Assembly (NCBI GenBank): GCA_036741355.1
Contig: DAINSK010000015.1
Span: forward strand, 1-64,000
Reading direction: 5' to 3'
DNA length: 64,000 nucleotides
Source of the DNA: JBBRGK01 sp036741355
GTDB lineage: Bacteria; Chloroflexota; Dehalococcoidia; CAUJGQ01
Below, piece after piece: positions 1 through 8,634 of this stretch; within the stretch, counting starts at the first letter, position 1, and every line of letters starts with the position of its first letter. Under the pieces are notes generated by a model. The model ran no database searches and had not been told where the DNA came from. It was given only the letters and a program-made list of their open reading frames with translations. Position numbers and translations under genes: made by a program.

Positions 1-122
1 AGTGAGGCACCGCTAACCACCTCCGAGAGGTCGACTTCCAGCTCATAGCGCGGCGTAAGCTGTTTGTAGCGGGGACGGATCGTGCCTGAAGAGAGGCACG
101 GATCGTCCCGACCGTCCGCCTG
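1..122 (-). pseudogene. Open reading fragment running off the left edge
   Basis: One minus-strand frame stays open from an in-frame TAG at 125..123 to the edge of the window. It reads as plausible protein (for example the stretch PRYKQLTPRYELEVDLSE). There is no ATG, GTG or TTG after the stop, so it is either the end of a broken gene or non-coding. The imperfect hairpin at about 74-118 (GGGACGGATCGTGCC / GGCACGGATCGTCCC) overlaps it. I do not recognise the family. Confidence 0.2.
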
Positions 123-225
123 CTAGACTAAGACGAGCCGCTGAGGAGCCTCAGACGCGGCCTGAACGATACCGCCGAGGCAAATTCGCCATCCGCGACG
201 CCAAAACCACCCTCAGGCCCCAACC

Positions 226-330
226 TATTCCCCGCTGGATAGGGGACTGAAACGCTGCGAGAGCGTCTCGCCCGGCTGCGACAACTGCTACTACGCCCCA
301 ATCTATTCCGGCGTCGATGTTCGTGGGCGG
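226..330 (+). pseudogene. Possible remnant of a DUF5131 (phage Gp37/Gp68-like) protein
   Basis: The plus frame at 256-291 reads C-E-S-V-S-P-G-C-D-N-C-Y. This resembles the cysteine-rich signature (G-C-x-K-V-S-P-G-C-D-x-C-Y-A) near the N-terminus of DUF5131 proteins. The preceding Trp/Asn-rich part and the rest of the protein are absent, and the frame then runs antisense into the CDF gene. I infer a decayed fragment. The match is short and could be coincidental. Confidence 0.25.
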
Positions 331-383
331 CTTGACGTTACTATTCGCGTCCCGCACCACCGCCGTGACAGGGGTATGTGCGA

Positions 384-1301
384 TCACCGTTCCACGCGGA
401 GTGTTTCCGGCTCGAATACCCCGGAATTGAGCTCGACTACGACGTGGCTGACATCGGCAATGCAGCCGATCAAGCGTGACTTCACTTCGTCGACGATACG
501 TCCGGCTTCTGCAACGGAGATCGTCGGGTCGACGTCGGCGTGGATCTCCACCAGCGTCATATCGCCGATCGTGCGCCCGGCAACGCCGCTGATGCGGATG
601 CCCTGGACGGCTCCGGCTTGCGCGATTACCTCTGCTCGAACCGCGGGCGCAAGGCTGGTATCCATCAACTCGTGCGCGGCCCCCAGAAAAATCTGTGCCG
701 CTGTATAAATAATGAAACCGCCGACGACCAGCCCCGCCAGCGGATCGAGGAGCGGCGCACCCAGGCGGGCCGCCAGGATACCCACGACCACGACGCCCGA
801 CGAAAGTACGTCGGCCAGGTGGTCGCGCGCGTCGGCGTTGACGGCCTTGCTGTTAATCCTCCGGGCGATCCGCGCCGTATACACCGCGAGCACCAGTTTC
901 AGCGCCATGGCGACCAGGCCTACCCAGAGCGTCGCCCAGTCTGGGCGAGTCGAACGACGATGAACCAGGCTTGTAACCGACCCCCAGATGACGAGGGCGC
1001 CGGCGCTGCCAATGATCATCGCCGCAACGTTTGCAGATAGCGCCTCGGCTCTGCCGTGGCCGTAGGGATGGGTAATGTCGGCCGGGCGCCGCGAAACAAG
1101 GAGACTGGCAAAGGCGAGGAGAGAGTTCACAAGGTCGGCGGCCGAATGAACGGCGTCTGCCACCAACGCTTCGCTATGCCCGAGCACGCCGACCACGGCT
1201 TTGAGCACGATAAGGCCCAGGTTGGAAACGACGCCGAACAGCACGGCGCGCAAGCCCTGCGAGAAGCGCCGCCTGCGCAGCAACAGGCTGTTTCGCTCCA
1301 T
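384..1301 (-). CDS. Cation diffusion facilitator (CDF) family metal transporter
   Basis: A 305-residue inner-membrane exporter of divalent metals (Zn, Fe, Mn or Co class), driven by proton exchange in the family. The N-terminal half has several hydrophobic segments. The first metal-site helix reads DAVHSAADLVNSL (H-S-x-x-D), followed by the family motif HPYGHGRAEALSA. The second site is in DARDHLADVLSS (H-x3-D). The C-terminal cytoplasmic domain ends in a VEIHADVDP-type strand and an H-V-V-V-E motif. The start is taken at ATG 1301 (MERNSLLL); an upstream ATG near 1365 is possible because a scaffold gap lies just beyond. It lies downstream of the SufR-like regulator on the same strand, so co-transcription is possible. 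Confidence 0.88.
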   Translation of the reverse strand: MERNSLLLRRRRFSQGLRAVLFGVVSNLGLIVLKAVVGVLGHSEALVADAVHSAADLVNSLLAFASLLVSRRPADITHPYGHGRAEALSANVAAMIIGSAGALVIWGSVTSLVHRRSTRPDWATLWVGLVAMALKLVLAVYTARIARRINSKAVNADARDHLADVLSSGVVVVGILAARLGAPLLDPLAGLVVGGFIIYTAAQIFLGAAHELMDTSLAPAVRAEVIAQAGAVQGIRISGVAGRTIGDMTLVEIHADVDPTISVAEAGRIVDEVKSRLIGCIADVSHVVVELNSGVFEPETLRVER

Positions 1302-1374
1302 TGCGCTCGACGTCTCGGGCTGACTGCCTCCGGCAGAACGATGGTCGCCAGATCCCGGTACCGTCATCTGACAC

Positions 1375-1474
1375 NNNNNNNNNNNNNNNNNNNNNNNNNN
1401 NNNNNNNNNNNNNNNNNNNNNNNNNNNNNNNNNNNNNNNNNNNNNNNNNNNNNNNNNNNNNNNNNNNNNNNNNN
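1375..1474. other. Scaffold gap (100 N)
   Basis: Exactly 100 N, so the true length is unknown. The flanks share no visible overlap. The gap removes the last codons of the upstream regulator and the spacer before the CDF transporter. Confidence 0.95.
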
Positions 1475-2095
1475 TCTGCCGGGAACTGCTGCTCGAATCC
1501 GGTACGTGCATGCATCGTCGCCGCGTAACAGGCTGCTGGTCAGGTGAGCGTCGGCTCCGGTCATTCGACGGACGAAGTCGACTTCCATAGCACACACTGC
1601 GCGGTGACGTCGCGCAACGTTGGGGTAAGGGCAGGTACACTGGCGGATCTGAAACTCATCGCCGAGCCGCTCGCATTCGACGATGCAACCCAGCTCCTTG
1701 AGGACCCCGGCGGCCGCTTCCACGCGCTCTTCGAGCGTTCTTCCCTCCGTGCGGTCGCTGTACTTCTCAGCCATGCGGCTGGAAACCCGGCGCATAAGCC
1801 GCTGCAACGCTTCGGCCCCCGCCATGGCTCGCACTTCTTCCATGAGCAAGTTGGCTAGCGTGTCGTAATTTCGCGGGTACTGCGCTTCACCCCGCTCGCT
1901 GAGGCGATAGACGAAGGCAGGACGGCCGACTCGTCCGCGTTCCTCCTGTGCCTGCACGAAGCCGTCGCGCTCCAGCACGGTCATGTGTTGTCGTACGCCC
2001 GTCGCCGTTAGCCCCAGGAGCCGCGTGAGATCCTGAACCGTCCCTTTTCCATGACGATGCAGGTGACCGAGGATCTGTCGACGGGTCGCCTGCAT
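1475..2095 (-). CDS. SufR/ArsR-like winged-helix regulator with C-terminal cysteine cluster (3' end in gap)
   Basis: The N-terminal winged helix-turn-helix (ILGHLHRHGKGTVQDLTRLLGLTATGVRQHM) is followed by a dimerisation region. The C-terminus carries spaced cysteines: QCTCPYP, RAVCAMEVDF and GDDACTYRI. This layout is that of SufR-type regulators, which bind an Fe-S cluster and control iron-sulfur assembly genes; the role here is inferred from the pattern. The start at ATG 2095 (MQATRRQIL) has ACGGAG 8 nt upstream. The last residues are lost in the gap, but the pattern suggests only a few are missing. No suf genes are in the window, so the target is unknown. Confidence 0.75.
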
Positions 2096-2260
2096 TGCAT
2101 GAACTCCGTTCTCATGAAGACCGTGTTCCACCACGACGGCAAATTCGGGCGCCACTCGCTGCCTGCGATGGTAGCACGGCCGGGTCAGGGACGGAGGAGG
2201 AAGGTTTGCCGATGTCACGAACGCTACCTATACTCGGAGCGCAGGAGGCGCCAATCGAGG

Positions 2261-2665
2261 ATGTCTGAATCCGATATCGATCCGCTCGCTCGCAAGGCGC
2301 AGGCCGACCTCATCGTCGATCGCGCCGCCGGTCAGCTACGACGCATCGTCCACCAGCTTGCCGAGCAACTGGAACCATTCCCGCCCTTCCCCGGTGCGTT
2401 CTTCACCAATGCGATTGAAGTCGAGCCCGATGCCGCCGGCAGCGCGGATCGCGGCTGTGTCGTCGTCGGCCCGGACGGCGATCTCTACGAGCTGATCATG
2501 GGCGTGGAGTTCGACAGCCCGGAAGCGTTTGTCGATCCCGTCGCCGCCCGAACGGAAGAGCTACGCAAGCTCGAGTTACACCCGCGTGACTACGTCGTTT
2601 ACGCCTATAACGCGGTTGGAGCCCTGGCCGAGGCGCTCTTGCAGAAGGCGGAAGAGGGGTTGTAA
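2261..2665 (+). CDS. Conserved hypothetical protein, 134 aa
   Basis: Divergent from the SufR-like gene. The frame is open further upstream, but coding character begins at ATG 2261 (MSESDIDPLARKAQ), with CGAGG close upstream. The protein is soluble and acidic, with a predicted N-terminal helix (IVDRAAGQLRRIVHQLAEQLE), a central beta-rich segment around RGCVVVGPDGDLYELIMG, and an amphipathic C-terminal helix. No catalytic motif or membrane segment is evident. I recognise no named family. Confidence 0.6.
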   Translation: MSESDIDPLARKAQADLIVDRAAGQLRRIVHQLAEQLEPFPPFPGAFFTNAIEVEPDAAGSADRGCVVVGPDGDLYELIMGVEFDSPEAFVDPVAARTEELRKLELHPRDYVVYAYNAVGALAEALLQKAEEGL

Positions 2666-2678
2666 GACGTGGCACGGT

Positions 2679-3793
2679 CTACGGCAGCAGCGTTCGCGTC
2701 CAAGGCATGGCGCTGACGTGCACACCGTTGACGGCGCATTCCCAATGTAGGTGAGGCCCCGTAGATAGCCCCGTGCTGCCGACCAGGCCGATGATGTCCC
2801 CCGGCGAAACCGATACCCCGACGGCGGTGTTGATCTGGGACAAGTGTGCGTATCCCGTGTAGACACCCATGCCGTGGTCGATCGTGATGAAATTGCCCCT
2901 CTCTGGCAAAGCGCCGGTAAACGAAACGCGGCCGCTGGCGGCTGCACCCACCGGCGTCCCCAGATTGGCCGCGATATCTATCCCCGAATGATGACCGCTG
3001 ATCGGACCGCCGTTATACGAGCGCGCTTGGCCGAACTCGGTCGTGATCGGGCCCGTAACNNNNNNNNNNNNNNNNNNNNNNNNNNNNNNNNNNNNNNNNN
3101 NNNNNNNNNNNNNNNNNNNNNNNNNNNNNNNNNNNNNNNNNNNNNNNNNNNNNNNNNNNGACCGCCGTTATACGAGCGCGCTTGGCCGAACTCGGTCGTG
3201 ATCGGGCCCGTAACTGGCACGCGGAAGAGTCCCTTCCAGAGCCGAGGTCCCTTTGCGGTGCCATAAATCTGCTCGAGCTTGGTCAACTCTTGCTGGACCG
3301 TGGCGGGGCTGAGCAATGAGGCAATGGCCGCATCGAGCTGAATCTCGTCTACGGGGAACGGTGTATTTGAAACGGTGATCGGCAGCGTGAAGGTGAGCGG
3401 AGCGCCGTTTGAGTCGACGGCGTCCACGACGACGTTGTAATCGCCGGGATCGATTTCCACCTCGTCTGTCACCGATTGACCTGCAGCCAGCATGCCGACG
3501 AGATACTCACCGGCAGTTATAAGCGGGAACTGCACGTCATTGAAGGCTGCAGTACCGGAGCTTACGAAAAACGTCTGCACATGGAGCGAAAATGCTTCGC
3601 CCTGCGCCACGGTATTGGTGGAGAGAAACGCGAGCGGAGCACCGGGCGATAGGGAGACTGCCGCCATGCTGGCGAGCGCTCGCGAGACGCCCTCGATCCG
3701 ACGGGCTACAACCACTCCGCCGACGAATCCGGCGGGAGCCGCCAGGAATTGCCGGCGTCGCCACAAGCGGCGCTCCGGACTTGGCAGCGACAC
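2679..3793 (-). CDS. Tat-exported M23 (LytM-type) metallopeptidase, split by a probably false gap
   Basis: An envelope zinc endopeptidase of the M23 family, presumed to cut peptidoglycan cross-bridges. The N-terminus carries a Tat-like signal (RRRQFLAAPAG followed by a hydrophobic run). Residues of about 45-150 form a beta-rich domain, and the C-terminal part is the peptidase core. Ligands are visible in GHHSGIDIA (H and D) and in the final GPHLHWE (H-x-H). A 100-N gap interrupts the gene, but both sides carry the same 55 bp. If those copies are merged, 155 nt are removed and the two halves fall into one frame, giving a normal 319-residue protein. Start GTG 3793. Transcribed toward the hypothetical gene that ends at 2665. 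Confidence 0.85.
3005..3214. repeat. 55-bp direct duplication bracketing a 100-N gap
   Basis: Bases 3005-3059 and 3160-3214 are identical as far as I can read, and directly flank the N run at 3060-3159. This is the signature of two contig ends that overlap but were joined with a default gap, not of a real duplication. Confidence 0.85.
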
Positions 3794-4058
3794 GTACCAT
3801 CTCGCAAGGCAAAGGCGCCTTATGCAGTGTATACGGAGGAGGGTAAACGCGGCGTACTCGCCGGTCCGCGCGGCTATTCGAATCGCGCGGACGCCTCTGC
3901 TATACTTCCAGTAGAAAAACGGCGGAAAATTCCAACAGAGGCTGTGCGCTCCCGTGCCGGCCTCGTTTGGTCATACCGGTCGGCGTTGCCCGTCTTCGTG
4001 GTGATAGTGCGGCGACGCGAGTTCGGCCGGCGTTCAGGGACCGTGGAGGAGTGTGGCG

Positions 4059-5024
4059 GTGGAAGACCCGCGATCGATCGCCGAGCGGATCATTAGTAAT
4101 GTCGAGAAGGTCATCGTTGGGAAGCACGAGGAGCTTCGCCTGACGCTAACAGCGCTGCTTTGCCAGGGCCACGTGCTCATCGAGGACGTCCCGGGCGTGG
4201 GTAAAACCATGATGGCCCGCAGTATTGCGCGTTCTACCGGTTGCGTCTTCAAACGCATCCAATTTACACCGGACCTGCTCCCGACCGACGTGACCGGGGT
4301 TTCGATATACAACAACAAGACGGCCGATTTCGAGTTTCGGCCCGGCCCGATTATGGGGCAGATCGTTCTGGCCGACGAGATCAACCGTGCCACGCCCAAG
4401 ACGCAGTCGGCGCTGCTAGAGGCGATGGAAGAGCGCCAGGTTACTGTCGACGGCGTCAGCTATCGCGTTCCGGCGCCGTTCATCGTGATGGCAACGCAAA
4501 ATCCGATTGAATATGAAGGCACGTTTCCGCTGCCGGAGGCGCAACTCGACCGGTTTATGCTGCGCGTGCATCTTGGGTATCCGAGCAAGACGGACGAGAT
4601 CATCATCATGGATCGGCAGCAGATGACCCATCCGATCGACGATCTCGAGCAGATCACCGACGCGAGCGAAGTGTTGCGTCTTCAAACCGGGGTCAAAGCG
4701 ATTTACGTGGACCCGCTCATCAAGCAGTATATCGTTGAGATCGTGGCGGCGACCCGAAACCACGAGGCCGCCTACCTGGGCGCCTCGCCGCGCGGCTCGC
4801 TTGCCCTGTACCGGTCATCGCAGGCGCTTGCGCTGATGGACGGGCGCGACTTCGTCATCCCGGACGACGTAAAGGCGCTGGCCTATCCAACGCTCGGGCA
4901 CCGCGTCATTGCTAGCCCATCGGCGCGTGTCAAGAACGTCACCACCGCTAGTATCGTCAACGACTGCTTGTCGCGAATACCGGTGCCCGGCGCCCGCGCG
5001 CGAGGGGCATACTCAGCCGGATAA
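4059..5024 (+). CDS. MoxR-family AAA+ ATPase
   Basis: A chaperone-like AAA+ ATPase of the MoxR class, thought to remodel or activate partner complexes containing VWA or DUF58 proteins. Walker A is EDVPGVGKT, Walker B is ILADEINRA, and sensor 1 lies in VMATQNPIE. The C-terminal lid has the family motif ASPRGSLAL. The start is placed at GTG 4059 because GGAGGA ends 8 nt before it; GTG 4053 is only 2 nt away. First gene of a plus-strand operon with DUF58 and TgpA-like genes (gaps of 30 and 28 nt). A second MoxR lies at 15357-16346. Confidence 0.92.
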   Translation: MEDPRSIAERIISNVEKVIVGKHEELRLTLTALLCQGHVLIEDVPGVGKTMMARSIARSTGCVFKRIQFTPDLLPTDVTGVSIYNNKTADFEFRPGPIMGQIVLADEINRATPKTQSALLEAMEERQVTVDGVSYRVPAPFIVMATQNPIEYEGTFPLPEAQLDRFMLRVHLGYPSKTDEIIIMDRQQMTHPIDDLEQITDASEVLRLQTGVKAIYVDPLIKQYIVEIVAATRNHEAAYLGASPRGSLALYRSSQALALMDGRDFVIPDDVKALAYPTLGHRVIASPSARVKNVTTASIVNDCLSRIPVPGARARGAYSAG

Positions 5025-5054
5025 CCACGGTCACGCTTCGGGCGAGGGGCATAC

Positions 5055-6308
5055 ATGCACGGCGTCCGCCAGTTCCATCTACAGCGATCGGTATTAATCA
5101 TTTGCCTGCTGATGGCCCTATGCGTGGGCTTCGCACTGGCGACCGGGTTCTGGCTGCTGTTCCGGCTGGCCTATGTGTTGCTGGCGGCCGTGCCTCTGTG
5201 CTTTGTCTGGTCTCGCATCAACCTGTCTGGCCTCGAAGTGACCGTCGAGCGAAGAATCGACCGCGCACAGGTCGGCCAAACCACCGATGAGCGGATAACG
5301 GTACGCAATCGCAGCCTGTTCCCGAAGGTATGGCTGGAGGTAGACGACCCTACGACGCTTCCAGGGCATCGTCCTGGCCGCGTCGTTACGCTCGGTGGCC
5401 GGCAGCGTCGATCCTGGCGCACACAGACGTTGCTTACGCGGCGCGGAGTTTACGACGTTGGGCCGGTCGCGATTAGCAGCGGCGATCCGTTCGGGCTTTT
5501 CCGCATGACCCGGCGCCTGGGTCCTCAGTCGTCGATCATCGTCTACCCGCCCTTTTTCGACCTTCCCCATTTCAATGTCCCACCCGCCAACCTGCCCGGA
5601 GAAGGGCGCTTCCGAAAGCGCACACACTATGTCACCCCCAACGCTTCGGGCGTGCGCGAATATGTGCCCGGCGACAGCTTTAACCGCATTCACTGGCGCA
5701 CCACGGCGCGCATGGGCAAGCTGATGGTGAAAGTGTTTGAACTGGATCCGGCAAGCGATATCTGGATCGCGCTCGATCTGCAGCAGTCGGTGCAGGCGGG
5801 GAGCGAGGACGAAAGCACCGAGGAGTACGCGGTCAAGGTCGCCGCGTCGGTCGCCCGCCACTTTCTCAACCAGAACCGCAACGTCGGTATGATTTCGTTT
5901 GGCGAACGGCTTGAGATTGTCGAAACCGAACGGGGCGGTCAACAGCTCACTCATATTCTGGAATCGCTCGCGGTCGCGCGTGCAAACGGCGATGTCCCGA
6001 TCGGCGACTTACTGAACGTCGAGGGCAAGCGATTTGGACGGCATACGACGCTCGTCGTCGTTACGCCCTCGGTCGACGAGGCCTGGGTGCTCAGCCTGTT
6101 ACAACTCACCCAGCGCGGCGTCAAAGTGGCCGTGGTTCTGTTGGAAGCGAGCACCTTCGGCGGCCAGTCCAATGCATTGATGGTAGTAAGCGCCCTCGCG
6201 GCCGCCGACATCTGGACTTACCTGGTGAAGCGCGGCGACAACCTTTCAGCTTCTCTCTCACCCGCGGGCGAAGAGAGCGCTGAAATCGCGTCGGCGGCGG
6301 GGCACTGA
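5055..6308 (+). CDS. DUF58 domain membrane protein
   Basis: 417 residues. Two hydrophobic N-terminal segments (about residues 12-55) anchor it in the membrane. A beta-rich region follows, with RRGVYDVGPVAISSGDPFGLF. The DUF58 signature is GVREYVPGDSFNRIHWRTTAR at about residues 197-217. The C-terminal part is VWA-like (DIWIALDLQQS), without an obvious full MIDAS. DUF58 proteins are standard partners of MoxR ATPases. ATG 5055 follows GAGGGG by 6 nt. It lies between the MoxR and TgpA-like genes, and the order matches known MoxR-DUF58-transglutaminase loci. Confidence 0.9.
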   Translation: MHGVRQFHLQRSVLIICLLMALCVGFALATGFWLLFRLAYVLLAAVPLCFVWSRINLSGLEVTVERRIDRAQVGQTTDERITVRNRSLFPKVWLEVDDPTTLPGHRPGRVVTLGGRQRRSWRTQTLLTRRGVYDVGPVAISSGDPFGLFRMTRRLGPQSSIIVYPPFFDLPHFNVPPANLPGEGRFRKRTHYVTPNASGVREYVPGDSFNRIHWRTTARMGKLMVKVFELDPASDIWIALDLQQSVQAGSEDESTEEYAVKVAASVARHFLNQNRNVGMISFGERLEIVETERGGQQLTHILESLAVARANGDVPIGDLLNVEGKRFGRHTTLVVVTPSVDEAWVLSLLQLTQRGVKVAVVLLEASTFGGQSNALMVVSALAAADIWTYLVKRGDNLSASLSPAGEESAEIASAAGH

Positions 6309-6336
6309 GCGGCAGGACTGAGGGAGACCGCGGCAG

Positions 6337-8634
6337 ATGAGTCAGGCAAACTGGATCGAATGGTTCCGTGAGCAGCCCGCCGGCCCCGATCGGCCCAAGT
6401 CCTTCTACGCCCAGATGCCGTCATGGCTGCTCAGCTGGGAATCCTGGCTCACGTTCGCCCTGGCCACGATCACCTTCCTCAGCGTGTCGCGGTCGATCGA
6501 CTCCGCCCACTGGGTCGAGGATATGCCGTCGCTGGCGCTGGTCAGCTTCCTCGCCCTGCTCACCGGGTTCGGCCTTTCACGAATCAAGATAAATGAGGTA
6601 TTTCTTCACCTGCTGGCGCTCCTCACTGGGGCGCCGATCGTCGTCGGACTGACGCTGAACTACATGGGCGAGACGTCGCTACGCCTTGGTTTGGCCCACT
6701 TGTGGCACCGCTGGGGTGACTGGATCGACGTGATTCGGTCGGGCGGTATCACCAGTGACAACATGCCTTTCGTCACGCTGGTGCTGGCGCTCACATGGAT
6801 CGCCGCCTTCCTCTCGTCGTGGGCCATCTTCAGATGGCACAACGCCTGGCTGGCGCTTATCCCCGGCGGCATGGGCCTGCTAACGAACATCAGCTACTTG
6901 CCCGGGCAGTTCAGCACCGACTTTGTCGTGTTCCTATTCGGTTCGATGCTGCTCGTGATGCGTGTGAATATGCTGAATCGCATCAGCGATTGGCAGCACC
7001 GTGGAATCGCATTTCCGCGATTCCTCAGCCTGACCCTTCTGAACGCCACGATCTGGATCGCGGCTGGCCTGCTGATCATCGCGTGGTGGATACCGCTGGC
7101 AGGCGAGTCCAGGGCGATAGCGTCTGCATGGGAAGGTGTAACGCAGCCTTTCAGCAACGCCAGTGCGGACTGGGGCCGCCTGTTCAGCAGTATCGACGCC
7201 AAACGCGAGGTGCCGTTGCACACGTTTGGGCCTACGTTGCCCTTGCAAGGCAAAGTAGTGCTGAGCGACCGCGTCGTTGCAGAAGTGGATTTCCAGGACC
7301 AATCGAACGCGGGCCACAACCTCGTGGCCACGCATTATGACGAGTACACACCGGCGGGTTGGAAGCGCGGCGGACGTGAGACGGCCGATCTCGGACCGAA
7401 CGGCGTAAAGATCGGCGACCAGCAACCGATCAACCAGGACGTTTACAAGGATCGCAAGGACATTCCGGCCGATGTCATCGTCGACTCCCCCAACGGTGTT
7501 TTGCTCAGCGTGGGACAACCGCTGCAGACCTCGGTCGATGCCAGAGCCGAACTCGTCAACGGGGGCAACCGACCAGACATCACTGCTATCCGCCCAAAGA
7601 AGGACCTGAAGCGCGGCGATCAGTACACAACCATCGGCAGCGTCTCGGTCGCGCCGGAAGACAGCCTTCGCAAAGCCACTCCTGATTATCCGGAATACAT
7701 CAAGGACCGGTACTTACAGCTCCCGGCCGAGCTACCGCAGCGCGTTCGCGACCTTGCGGTACAGGTGACTGCAAACGCCCCGACCGCATATGACAAAGCG
7801 CGGACGCTCGAGGACTTCCTCCGCACCTTCCAGAATACGTACGACGTGCCGATCGTTCCGCCGGGACGCGATGCGGTGGATTTTTTCCTGTTCGACACCA
7901 AGCGGGGCTACTCCGACTACCAGGCGTCGGCGATGGTGGTCCTGCTCCGCGCGCTCGGAATTCCTGCTCGCCTGGCTACTGGGTACGCAGTGGAAGAGTT
8001 CGACCTCAACACCCACCGGTACATCATCCGCGAGAAACACGCGGATTCGTGGCCCGAGGTGTATTTCACCGGTTACGGCTGGGTTGAATTCAGCCCCTTC
8101 GGCGGCGCTCCGCTGGTCTCGCGGCCGTTCAGCGGCGACGATACCGGCCCCGCGATACAGGATGACCCGGCTGCAAGCGGTGCGCCGGGCATCTTCGACG
8201 GCGAGTTCGGGCCGGAGATTCCGCTCGATCAAGGAACCGCGGGGCTGCTAAAAGTGCACCACCCGTTCAACTGGCTGCCGGTTTACATCGCACTGACGTT
8301 CCTGGCTATCATCGTAATTTCGGGCGGCTTTGTGCGCCTGGCGTGGGAATACGGGCTGCGCGGCCTGGATCGACCGGCACGGACCTGGGAAAAAACGTTG
8401 CGACTGGCCAGTTGGACACGATTACGGCCGAAGCCCAATCAAACGCCGAACGAGTTTGCAGGCGAGGTCGCACGCCGAACCCAGCTCACCGAAGAACCGC
8501 GCATCGTGGCGGACGGTTATCTGCGGGTGCGGTACGGTCGCAAAGGCCTGGATCGCCAGGAACAGGAAAAGGTGGACAGCGCCTGGGTCCGCATCCGTAA
8601 CCGCCTGATCAAGCGTGCTTTGCGGCTGAAGTAG
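6337..8634 (+). CDS. TgpA-like membrane protein with degenerate transglutaminase domain
   Basis: 765 residues. Multiple N-terminal transmembrane helices (about residues 30-255) precede a large extracytoplasmic transglutaminase-like domain (about 470-600), a last transmembrane helix near 650-670 and a cytoplasmic tail. The fold landmarks are intact: ASAMVVLLRALGIPARLATGY and WPEVYFTGYGWVEF. The catalytic triad is not: the expected Cys is Ser526 (GYSDY), the expected His two residues before the Trp is Asp570 (KHADSW), and the expected Asp is Ser586 (EFSPF). A structural or binding role is inferred instead of catalysis. It ends inside the 3' end of convergent folC (26-nt overlap). Confidence 0.88.
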   Translation: MSQANWIEWFREQPAGPDRPKSFYAQMPSWLLSWESWLTFALATITFLSVSRSIDSAHWVEDMPSLALVSFLALLTGFGLSRIKINEVFLHLLALLTGAPIVVGLTLNYMGETSLRLGLAHLWHRWGDWIDVIRSGGITSDNMPFVTLVLALTWIAAFLSSWAIFRWHNAWLALIPGGMGLLTNISYLPGQFSTDFVVFLFGSMLLVMRVNMLNRISDWQHRGIAFPRFLSLTLLNATIWIAAGLLIIAWWIPLAGESRAIASAWEGVTQPFSNASADWGRLFSSIDAKREVPLHTFGPTLPLQGKVVLSDRVVAEVDFQDQSNAGHNLVATHYDEYTPAGWKRGGRETADLGPNGVKIGDQQPINQDVYKDRKDIPADVIVDSPNGVLLSVGQPLQTSVDARAELVNGGNRPDITAIRPKKDLKRGDQYTTIGSVSVAPEDSLRKATPDYPEYIKDRYLQLPAELPQRVRDLAVQVTANAPTAYDKARTLEDFLRTFQNTYDVPIVPPGRDAVDFFLFDTKRGYSDYQASAMVVLLRALGIPARLATGYAVEEFDLNTHRYIIREKHADSWPEVYFTGYGWVEFSPFGGAPLVSRPFSGDDTGPAIQDDPAASGAPGIFDGEFGPEIPLDQGTAGLLKVHHPFNWLPVYIALTFLAIIVISGGFVRLAWEYGLRGLDRPARTWEKTLRLASWTRLRPKPNQTPNEFAGEVARRTQLTEEPRIVADGYLRVRYGRKGLDRQEQEKVDSAWVRIRNRLIKRALRLK

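Noticed and set aside
3820..3900. TTCGAATC string resembling a tRNA T-loop
   Set aside because: No acceptor stem, anticodon arm or CCA can be formed around it.
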